Below are positions 1-7,286 of a stretch of DNA of 61,608 bases, in pieces. The position numbers and the translations under genes were made by a program. Origin of the DNA: Nitrosomonas communis. GTDB taxonomy: Bacteria; Pseudomonadota; Gammaproteobacteria; Burkholderiales; Nitrosomonadaceae. The DNA lies in NCBI RefSeq assembly GCF_024102715.1, contig NZ_JAGFJM010000078.1, forward strand, positions 1 through 61,608, written 5' to 3'. The stretch's first letter is position 1, and each line of letters begins with the position of its first letter. The notes beneath the pieces are model-generated. The model ran no database searches and was not told where the DNA came from. It saw only the letters and a list, made by a program, of their open reading frames with translations.

Positions 1-89
1 CAAAAACGCGCCGCCGCCTGCGCAATGGTAAGTCCTTCCTTCTTACGAACGGACAAAACTTTGCAGCGAAATGATGATGGATAAGTCAT
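1..89 (-). CDS. IS630-family transposase, N-terminal part, cut by window edge
   Basis: Reading the minus strand from an ATG at 87-89 gives a frame starting MTYPSSFRCKVLSVRKK and continuing EGLTIAQAAARF up to the window edge. This is the helix-turn-helix start typical of IS630-type transposases, in which a short basic opening is followed by a 'G-T/S-I-x-x-A-A-x-R-F' helix. About 29 residues are visible; the DDE catalytic domain would lie outside the window. The element points away from the GGDEF-EAL gene that follows. The family is called from N-terminal sequence style only, so the subgroup is not known. Confidence 0.75.
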   Translation of the reverse strand, partial: MTYPSSFRCKVLSVRKKEGLTIAQAAARF

Positions 90-125
90 CTATGGATTGT
101 AATCAATTTATTTGAGCTTTGCTAT
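1..125 (-). mobile_element. End of an IS630-type insertion sequence
   Basis: The start of the transposase lies at 89 and is followed by about 35 bases of AT-rich sequence up to a TATA at 123-126. IS630-type elements insert at TA, so the element probably ends near 122-126. From 123 onward the sequence continues as coding sequence in frame with the PAS-GGDEF-EAL gene. The exact terminal inverted repeat cannot be set because the other end is outside the window. Confidence 0.5.
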
Positions 126-128
126 AAT
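123..128 (+). promoter_or_regulatory. Candidate -10 box at the IS/gene junction
   Basis: A perfect TATAAT lies exactly where the IS630-type element seems to meet the truncated GGDEF-EAL gene. There is no good -35 at 16-18 bases; TTGTAA at 97-102 is 20 bases away, which is too far for a normal promoter. It may be a weak hybrid promoter with the upstream part supplied by the element, or chance in AT-rich sequence. Confidence 0.25.
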
Positions 129-212
129 CTGCGTTTACGCCATGCCAATGGCCGCATTCGCTGCATCAAGGCAACCTATCTGAAACAGCATCCGCCTGAC
201 GGCAATGGCATT

Positions 213-3164
213 GTGCTCAAACTACTGCTTCAGGATGCCAAAAGCCTTGTGCGCACCATGGGAGACCCAGCGGCCATGGTAAATTTCCGCGCCATGATGG
301 AGAACACCGACGACTACATCTACTTCAAGGATCGCAATCATGTCTTTACCGGCGCCAGCCAAGCGCTAGTGACCCTGTGCCACCCGGCCGAACACTGGAC
401 TGACCTGCTTGGTCAGACTGATTACGATGTCTTCCCCGAAGAATACGCTGACATCTACTATCGACTTGAAAAGCAGGTATTCGCCGGCACTCCGGTCGCG
501 CATGAGATACAGAAATATCTTACCAAGGACGGTAAAAAAGGCTGGGTCGATAACCGGAAATACCCGATCAAGGACTCCCACGGCACGCTCATTGGACTCT
601 ATGGTATCGCCCGCGACGTTACCGAGCAAATGCAGGCTGAAGCAGCTTTGTCTGCCAGCGAAGCTAAATACCGCGAACTGGTAGAGAATGCTAACAGCAT
701 CATTCTGAAATGGAATCGCCGTAGTGAAGTACTGTTCCTGAATGAATACGGACAGCGCTTCTTCGGCTATAGCGAGCAAGAGATTGTCGGCCAGTCAGTT
801 ATCGGCACTATCGTGCCACTGCTCGAAGGCACCGGACGCGACCTCGCGTCGCTCATGAATGAAATATTCGCGGATCCGGATAAGTATGCATACAACATTA
901 ACGAAAATATGCGCAAAGATGGTAGTCGCGTGTGGATATCCTGGTCAAATAAACCCATTGTTGAAGCCGACGGTTGCGTCACCAGCATGTTCAGCGTCGG
1001 CACGGACATCACTGAGCGCAAATTGGCTGAGCACGCATTGCGTGAAGCCCACGCCAAATACGAACACTTGGTAGAGAATATTGGCAGTGAATATTTCTTC
1101 TACGTGCACGATACGCAGAATGTACTCACCTATGTTAGCGCTTCCGTCACGCGCATGCTGGGCTGGAGGACAGATGAACTGCTGACGCATTACTCCAAGC
1201 TCCTCACCATCCACCCGCTCAACCAGCAGAGCACAGCATACACCAGGGCAGGGCTAAGGGGAGAGAAACAACCTCCCTATCTGGTCGAGGTCTGGCACCA
1301 GGATGGCAGTACGCGTTGGCTTGAAGTAAACGAAACACCTATTATCAGTAAAAACGGACAGGTACTCGGGTTAGAAGGCATCGCTCACGACATCACTGCA
1401 GCCAAGCAAGCAGAAGAAAGCCTGTGTCAAGCTGCCAGCGTGTTTGAGCACGCGCGCGAGGGCATCATGATCACTGATCCGCACGGGCACATTCTGGACG
1501 TGAACCGGGCCTTCACCTGCATCACTGGCTACAGCCGGGGCGAAGTGCTGGGGCAGAATCCACGCCTACTCAAGTCCGGTCGCCATGAGCAGGATTTCTA
1601 TGCTGCCATATGGCAAGCCTTGAAGGAGAAGGGCCATTGGCATGGTGAAGTCTGGAACCGGCATAAAAACGGCGGGAATTTTGCCGTATTACAAACCATC
1701 AGTACGGTTCACGGCAAGGATGGTGAGATTCTGCGCTATGTATCCCTGTTCTCCGACATCACGGCGATCAAGGAACACCAGAAACAACTCGAGTACCTCG
1801 CCCACTTCGATGCCCTCACTGGTTTGCCCAACCGAGTGCTGCTGGCGGACCGGCTGCACCAGGCCATGAGCCAGGTACAACGACATGGCACCAGACTAGC
1901 ACTAGTTTATCTTGACCTTGACGGCTTCAAAGCCATAAACGATACGCACGGTCATGAAACCGGCGACAAATTCCTTACTGCGCTCGCCACGCGGATGAAA
2001 CAATCCCTGCGCGATGGCGACACCCTCTCCCGCTTGGGCGGCGATGAGTTTGTCGCCGTGCTGCTCGATCTGCAAGTACAGGAAGCCAGCTTGCCTGTTC
2101 TTCATCGCTTGCTTACCGCTGCTGCCGAAGCGGTACTGGTGGATGGATTAGAGTTACGGGTTTCCGCCAGCCTGGGAGTAACCTTCTTCCCCCAGGCTGA
2201 AGAAATGGAAGCTGACCAGCTATTGCGCCAGGCTGACCAAGCCATGTATCTGGCCAAACAAAGCGGCAAAAGTCGCTACCATTTCTTCGATGATGAGCAT
2301 GACCGCACTGTGCGCAGTCATCACGAAAGCCTAGGGCGCATCCGCCAAGCTCTGAAGAAGCACGAATTCACGCTCTATTACCAGCCCAAGGTAAACATGC
2401 GTACTGGCCAGATTATCGGCGCCGAAGCTCTGATCCGTTGGCGGCATCCGGAACGAGGCCTGCTGCCACCTGCCGATTTTTTGCCTATGATTGAGGGCCA
2501 TTCCTTGATCGTTGAGATAGAAGAGTGGGTGCTGGAAAAGGTGCTCTGCCAAATCGAGTCGTGGCGGTGTGCCGGTTTAGTAATGCCGGTCAGCGTTAAT
2601 ATTGACGCTCTGCATCTGCAGCAGCCGAATTTCGTGAGCAGACTGCACCAGCAACTCACCATACATCCTGAGATACAGCCCGGAGATTTAGAGCTCGAAG
2701 TGCTGGAAACCAATGCTTTGAAGGATGTTGCCCGGGTCACAGAGATTATCTTGGCCTGCGGGAAAATCGGCGTCGGCTTCGCCTTGGACGACTTTGGTAC
2801 GGGCTACTCCTCGCTTACCTACCTCAAGCGCCTGCCAGCCTACCTGTTGAAGATCGATCAGAGCTTTGTCCGGGGCATGCTGAATGACCCGGAAGATCAG
2901 GCTATCTTGGAAGGCGTGCTAGGTCTGGCCAGTGCCTTCCGGCGCAGGGTGATCGCCGAGGGAGTGGAAACCCTGGCTCACGGGAAGATGCTTCTGCGGT
3001 TGGGCTGCGAACTAGGTCAGGGCTATGCCATCGCCCAGCCTATGCCAGCGGAGATCATTCCGCACTGGCTCGCCCACTGGCGAAGCGGGCAAGCCTGGTT
3101 GAATTCGGACAAAGCGCCCGATCCACGGAGCAGCACGAAAGAACGTGAAATTTCAGAAAATTAA
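213..3164 (+). CDS. Multi-PAS GGDEF-EAL c-di-GMP protein, 5' end apparently lost
   Basis: This is a cytoplasmic signalling protein predicted to make and/or break cyclic di-GMP. Four PAS domains (about 25-140, 150-270, 280-400, 410-525) precede a GGDEF domain (motif intact at 609-613, with an RxxD inhibitory site five residues before it) and an EAL domain (EAL at 738-740). The EAL domain keeps ALDDFGTGYSS, LLKIDQSF, AEGVET and GQGY, so both activities look possible. No membrane segment is seen. The listed start is a GTG without a Shine-Dalgarno sequence. The frame stays open upstream to 78, and 123-212 reads like the tail of another PAS domain (LRLRHANGRIRC...), so the original gene was longer and was probably cut by the IS630-type element. 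The real start is unknown, and expression may be lost. Confidence 0.85.
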   Translation: MLKLLLQDAKSLVRTMGDPAAMVNFRAMMENTDDYIYFKDRNHVFTGASQALVTLCHPAEHWTDLLGQTDYDVFPEEYADIYYRLEKQVFAGTPVAHEIQKYLTKDGKKGWVDNRKYPIKDSHGTLIGLYGIARDVTEQMQAEAALSASEAKYRELVENANSIILKWNRRSEVLFLNEYGQRFFGYSEQEIVGQSVIGTIVPLLEGTGRDLASLMNEIFADPDKYAYNINENMRKDGSRVWISWSNKPIVEADGCVTSMFSVGTDITERKLAEHALREAHAKYEHLVENIGSEYFFYVHDTQNVLTYVSASVTRMLGWRTDELLTHYSKLLTIHPLNQQSTAYTRAGLRGEKQPPYLVEVWHQDGSTRWLEVNETPIISKNGQVLGLEGIAHDITAAKQAEESLCQAASVFEHAREGIMITDPHGHILDVNRAFTCITGYSRGEVLGQNPRLLKSGRHEQDFYAAIWQALKEKGHWHGEVWNRHKNGGNFAVLQTISTVHGKDGEILRYVSLFSDITAIKEHQKQLEYLAHFDALTGLPNRVLLADRLHQAMSQVQRHGTRLALVYLDLDGFKAINDTHGHETGDKFLTALATRMKQSLRDGDTLSRLGGDEFVAVLLDLQVQEASLPVLHRLLTAAAEAVLVDGLELRVSASLGVTFFPQAEEMEADQLLRQADQAMYLAKQSGKSRYHFFDDEHDRTVRSHHESLGRIRQALKKHEFTLYYQPKVNMRTGQIIGAEALIRWRHPERGLLPPADFLPMIEGHSLIVEIEEWVLEKVLCQIESWRCAGLVMPVSVNIDALHLQQPNFVSRLHQQLTIHPEIQPGDLELEVLETNALKDVARVTEIILACGKIGVGFALDDFGTGYSSLTYLKRLPAYLLKIDQSFVRGMLNDPEDQAILEGVLGLASAFRRRVIAEGVETLAHGKMLLRLGCELGQGYAIAQPMPAEIIPHWLAHWRSGQAWLNSDKAPDPRSSTKEREISEN

Positions 3165-3432
3165 CAAGCTTCGCGCATCGCCGTGATTAGCTCATTGCTG
3201 TGTGGTCTTGCTGACCAGTACAGTCTATCCTTTGTACTGCAGTCGTGGCTGTTCAGCAGAGGCTAATCTGCCTGTCTAATTTTTAGCTCAGAAGCCGATA
3301 AGAACTGTGCTTTTTGTTTTTCGTAAATGCTTTCGCGTAAAATAGCTCATTCTTTGGAGAAGCGAGCTAGTCATGACAGCTGAAACACAGATTGTACCAG
3401 CAGCCGGAATCAGCAAACTCTTCACCACAGCC

Positions 3433-3439
3433 AAGGAGG
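3433..3439 (+). promoter_or_regulatory. Shine-Dalgarno sequence that decides the antiporter start
   Basis: AAGGAGG lies 8 bases before a GTG at 3448. It favours this GTG over the ATG at 3373, which has no such site. The GTG start also gives the usual family opening, a hydrophobic helix directly after the start. Confidence 0.7.
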
Positions 3440-3447
3440 ATTACGCG

Positions 3448-4435
3448 GTGATATTGGCTATTCTTGCAGTCGTTTTTGGTCTGGCACTACTGGTGTGGAG
3501 CGCTGACTGTTTTGTAGAGGCTGCAGCCTCTACCGCACGTTATCTCGGCATGTCGCCGCTGCTGATTGGCATGGCAATCGTCGGCTTTGGCACTTCAGCA
3601 CCCGAGCTAACTGTCTCCGCTTTTGCAGCTGCCCAAGGCAATTCTGGTATCGCCCTTGGCAATGCTTATGGTTCAAACATAACGAATTTTGCGCTAATTT
3701 TGGGATGACAGCACTGATCAACCCCATCTCCGTTCATTCACAAGTGTTGCGCAAGGAGTTACCAATCCTCTCCGCCATTACGGCGCTGGCTGCCTGGCAG
3801 GTATGGAATGGTCACATCAGCCAGCTCGATGCGTGGCACTGCTCGCTGTGTTTACTGGACTGATGAGCTGGACTGTTTGGCACCACTTGCAGAAAAAGCC
3901 CGCTGCACCGGGCAGTGCAATAGCACAGGAACTGGCAGTCAATATTATGCCAGCTCGCCACGCGATATTCTGGCTTGTTACCGGTCTCGGTTTATTGATT
4001 GCAAGCTCCCGTCTACTGGTGTGGGGGGCAATTGAAATTGCGCTTGGCTTGGGTGTGAGCGATCTGATCATCGGTCTGACCATCGTAGCTGTAGGCACTT
4101 CGCTACCGGAATTAGCCTCATCAATCGCTGCCGCACGCAAGAAAGAACATGATATCGTCCTAGGCAATATCATTGGCTCCAATCTGTTCAATACGCTTGT
4201 CGTGGTAGGTGTCGCAGGACTCATTCGCCCCCTGGAGGCAAGACCAGAAATCTTCTCTCGCGACATGATGGTAATGTCAGCGCTGACCATTTCACTATTT
4301 ATTATCGGCTATAGCTTTGGCAAGCCTGGCTGCATCAGCCGCCTGAAAGGCGCTGCACTGCTACTCTGCTTTATCAGCTATACAGCCTATTTGGTGAATA
4401 TTGCTGGCAGCAGTCCAAGTATGCCGTCCGGGTAA
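3448..4435 (+). pseudogene. CaCA-family calcium/sodium antiporter (YrbG-like), two frameshifts
   Basis: The gene encodes an inner-membrane cation antiporter of the CaCA superfamily. Both alpha repeats are visible: VGFGTSAPEL with LGNAYGSNITNF in the first half, AVGTSLPEL with LGNIIGSNLFN in the second. The reading frame is broken twice. At about 3702-3708 the frame after ALILG runs into TGA; one more G in the GGG run would restore 'LG-M-TALINPI'. At about 3827-3832 the middle frame must shift again; one more G in gatGcgtgg would give 'QLDGVALLAVF'. Both are single-base losses of G about 125 bases apart, and everything else is intact. This is either a young pseudogene or two sequencing errors. 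If both bases are restored the protein would have about 329 residues, a normal length. Confidence 0.8.
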
Positions 4436-4448
4436 AATGGCATCCTCA

Positions 4449-5036
4449 TGATCACACAAAGCGCTATCTCCAACGTTAGGCCGCCATGCAAAGATGCGCG
4501 CATCGTGATTGGTGCCATCATCATTAAACATAAGTTATTGGTTCCGGGTGAAGAAACTGTTGAATAGATCCGATTCTGCCTGCCAATATTTTATTGGCTT
4601 GAAAGGATTTCAGCCGAAGGAGCCCTTGGCGCCCTCATGACTGGCAGGTGTACGAGACATATGGGGCAAACGGTTTTGATAAATTCCATGAAGCGATTAT
4701 TGAAGCAGTTGCACATAGAAAGACAAAGAAACTTGTAAAAGTTACCGATGATGATAATAATGATGCATAGAGTCACAATGAAGCTGACTTCAGCGACAAT
4801 ACTGCAACAATTAGTGCACAGATTTGACACTAAAATAAGCGCGGGCCTGACAGGCAAGGGACTGGCAAAGATTACATCAGGAAACAAAGATGAAATAAAA
4901 CGCATGAAAATGTAACGTCAGCAAGAATATCGGGAGCAAATTCCGATTGAAGGAAAGTTTAGACAGGGAAAGCATGGATTAATAGTATCTTCCTGGTCAT
5001 AAGCCTGCTTGTGTTAGCGCAGGCTTTTGCTTTCCA
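4449..5036 (+). pseudogene. Decayed IS5/IS1182-like transposase remnant
   Basis: No intact frame exists, but pieces of one transposase can be read in order on the plus strand. First comes an N-terminal piece, KDARIVIGAIIIKHK followed by GEETVE, then in the next frame QYFIGLKGFQPKEPLAP. A middle piece reads DKFHEAIIEAVAHRK. The C-terminal piece reads YREQIPIEGKFRQGKHG, then after a shift AWINSIFLVISLLVLAQAF. This order (InsH-type N domain with 'GALIIK...EETVE.I..N.Y.QYF.G', then 'IEGKFGQGK', then a hydrophobic tail) is that of a DDE transposase group usually filed under IS5 or IS1182. Much of the catalytic middle is missing. No terminal repeats could be set. Confidence 0.7.
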
Positions 5037-5110
5037 GAAAAAATTTGCTGCCAAAATAGTAGTGGAGGTAACAAAAAAGAGTTTACACAAAGAAATTAGA
5101 TTTGCACTTT

Positions 5111-5150
5111 TTTGCCAATTCATCTCAAATTGCAGATTTTGCTTGGCAAA
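5111..5150. repeat. 8-bp inverted repeat TTTGCCAA / TTGGCAAA
   Basis: Perfect arms at 5111-5118 and 5143-5150 are separated by 24 bases. It sits just after the transposase fossil and before the efp terminator. It could be a remnant of an IS end or a weak hairpin; no T-run follows. The rest of 5037-5270 shows no gene. Confidence 0.35.
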
Positions 5151-5270
5151 TGCATAAATGATTGCTGAATTTCTGAGATCAAGTCGTTCTCAATGGAAGT
5201 GCAGACATCTGACTACATGCTAAGCAGCATAATATGAAATCAGTGTCAGTACGCTGCGCCAGAAACAACA

Positions 5271-5289
5271 AAGGAGCCAATGGCTCCTT
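5271..5289 (-). terminator. Rho-independent terminator of efp
   Basis: An 8-bp perfect stem (AAGGAGCC / GGCTCCTT) with a 3-base loop lies 25 bases after the efp stop. On the minus strand it is followed by a T-rich tract (TGTTGTTT). Confidence 0.75.
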
Positions 5290-5313
5290 CTGCTTTCCCA
5301 CGGTTAGCAAGAA

Positions 5314-5871
5314 TTATTTGGCGCGGCTGCGATATTCCAGCGTACGAGTATCAATTTCGATCTTGTCGCCGATTTCGCAAAACAGCGGCACTTGCAGTTC
5401 GAAGCCAGTGGCAATCTTGGCTGGCTTCATTACCTTGCCCGAAGTATCACCCTTGACGGCGGGCTCAGTATAGGTAATTTCGCGTACTACGGAGTTGGGC
5501 AATTCAACCGAGATGGCTTTGCCATTGTAGAATACCACTTCGCAAGCCATGCTATCTTCCAGGAAATTGAGCGCATCGCTCATGGTTTCTGTTTCGACTT
5601 CATACTGATTGTATTCAGCATCCATGAATACGTACATGGGGTTGGCATAGTAGGAATAAGTAACCTCCTTCTTATCCAGCACAACAACATCGAACTTGTC
5701 ATCTGCCTTGTATACCGCTTCACTGGGTGAGTCGGTCAGCAGATTTTTGAATTTCATTTTTACAACGGAAGAATTGCGACCAGACTTGCTGAATTCGGTT
5801 TTTAGCACGACCATAGGGTCCTTTCCGAGCATAAATACATTACCTACACGAAGTTCCTGGGCTGTTTTCAT
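5314..5871 (-). CDS. efp: Elongation factor P, Arg32 type
   Basis: EF-P binds the ribosome next to a stalled P-site tRNA and rescues synthesis of polyproline stretches. The 185-residue length and the three-domain layout (KOW-like N domain, two OB folds ending in [12 protein letters not shown]) are normal. The loop tip reads SKSGRNSS with Arg at position 32. That is the residue rhamnosylated by EarP in the Arg-type EF-P branch, whereas EpmA-dependent proteins have Lys there. The earP gene lies 150 bases upstream on the same strand, so enzyme and target are linked. A clear terminator follows the gene. Confidence 0.97.
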   Translation of the reverse strand: MKTAQELRVGNVFMLGKDPMVVLKTEFSKSGRNSSVVKMKFKNLLTDSPSEAVYKADDKFDVVVLDKKEVTYSYYANPMYVFMDAEYNQYEVETETMSDALNFLEDSMACEVVFYNGKAISVELPNSVVREITYTEPAVKGDTSGKVMKPAKIATGFELQVPLFCEIGDKIEIDTRTLEYRSRAK

Positions 5872-6026
5872 CTAATGTTCTGGGGTAAAAAATGACGAAT
5901 ATTATAACTCAGGCACCTGCAAAAATCCAATTTTTAGCGCCATATACTCGTTGCTTACAAACAATAATACCTTATATATCAATCATCTGCCGCGCAGTGC
6001 ATTTTTCATTCGCACCTCGCCAAGTC

Positions 6027-7223
6027 TCAGCTACTTGAATTTTTAGAAACGCCGTGATGCTGGCAAAAACTCACCAAATTAGACGCAAGATCAGCGAACT
6101 GGGCAAGCTGCCCGGCCCAAGCCGCAGCATGGGCTTGCAACACCGCATGATGCTGCCAAAAATTGCCCCAGTCCGGCCGACCGCCGCTGTTCCAGCTTTG
6201 GTGAAAAGCGCACAAGGCAGCGGCCGCATCTGCCGCTAATCCTTGGCAGTAACGGCTGAGGAAAGCCTCAAGCTTGAGATGGTGTGCATCGTCCTGTTGC
6301 AGGTAGATTTGCCAAACCAGCGGCCTCGCCGCCCACTGCGCTCGCACGAAAGAATCTTCACCGCGCACGAAATTACAGTCGCATACCCACAACAGACGAT
6401 CGTAATCCTCTTGCGGCAAAAAAGGGAGGATTTGTAAGGTCAGGCACCCGCGCTGCACGCTATCGCCCGGCGTCAGACTCGACTGTCCGGCCCAATTGGC
6501 CACCTGCGCCAATGCTTTGCTTTCCGGTAGCAAACAGCGCACTGGTGCGCCTGAAGACGCCCAGGCATCCAGCAAGTTGTCCACTGGCGCACTGTCATAG
6601 CAGAACAGAGAAACCGTGGCTTCACCAGGAACAGGGCAAGACAGGTCAAAACGACACCATATCTCAGCCGAATCGTGCTGCACGGCATCACGTTGCGCCA
6701 GCAAGTCATTCTCTCGCAGCAACCCGCCAGTGGCTGCAGTGAAACCGGGAAAAAAGAAGTACTTGGCCAGCGGCAGACACGGATGAGGTGAAATTAGGCC
6801 ATGACAACCTTCCACCCATTGCTCCGCCGACAAGTATTCGAGATTGACCCAGACACGCCTGCCCCCTTCTCCTGTTGTGGTAGTTGCATTGTTTCTGGCC
6901 TGTTGCTGGACGCGGGCTGAGGAGGATGTCATCGCTGCCACATAACGCTGCGGCAGCTCGCAGCCAAACGCCTCAATCACCACCTTAGCTGGCATCAAAT
7001 CAGGAAATGGCTCAACCCAATGCCGCACCTCCACTCCCTGGCAGTGTTGTGCTTCCAGACTGGCATCGACATACGGACAAATGCGCTGCAGGCTAGCCAG
7101 ATCGTCCACCCACAAGCGCACAGCTATGCCATACTCTGCTGCCAATTGCCGCGACAGCCGCCAGCATACACCGATGTCGCCGTAATTATCGATGACATGG
7201 CAAAAAATGTCCCAGTGCACCAT
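6027..7223 (-). CDS. earP: EF-P arginine rhamnosyltransferase EarP
   Basis: EarP moves rhamnose from dTDP-rhamnose onto Arg32 of EF-P in the cytoplasm. The protein opens MVHWDIFCHVIDNYGDIGVC, the family hallmark with the conserved Asp residues (here D12 and D16). Near the C-terminus RGEDSFVRAQWA and PLVWQIYLQQDDAHHLK form the nucleotide-sugar site of this GT-B fold. The length of 398 residues is slightly above the usual 370-390. The ATG at 7223 is chosen over a TTG one codon earlier. It lies between ppc (64 bases upstream) and efp and is probably transcribed with them. Confidence 0.95.
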   Translation of the reverse strand: MVHWDIFCHVIDNYGDIGVCWRLSRQLAAEYGIAVRLWVDDLASLQRICPYVDASLEAQHCQGVEVRHWVEPFPDLMPAKVVIEAFGCELPQRYVAAMTSSSARVQQQARNNATTTTGEGGRRVWVNLEYLSAEQWVEGCHGLISPHPCLPLAKYFFFPGFTAATGGLLRENDLLAQRDAVQHDSAEIWCRFDLSCPVPGEATVSLFCYDSAPVDNLLDAWASSGAPVRCLLPESKALAQVANWAGQSSLTPGDSVQRGCLTLQILPFLPQEDYDRLLWVCDCNFVRGEDSFVRAQWAARPLVWQIYLQQDDAHHLKLEAFLSRYCQGLAADAAAALCAFHQSWNSGGRPDWGNFWQHHAVLQAHAAAWAGQLAQFADLASNLVSFCQHHGVSKNSSS

Positions 7224-7286
7224 CAAACCTGTAACTGACAGGTCATTTGCAGCGCTATTTCGCTTGTTACTGTTTGCTTTATCGTC

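Noticed and set aside
4591-4905. 104-codon minus-strand frame in the fossil region
   Set aside because: It is the shadow of the transposase remnant on the other strand; composition is poor and there is no Shine-Dalgarno sequence.
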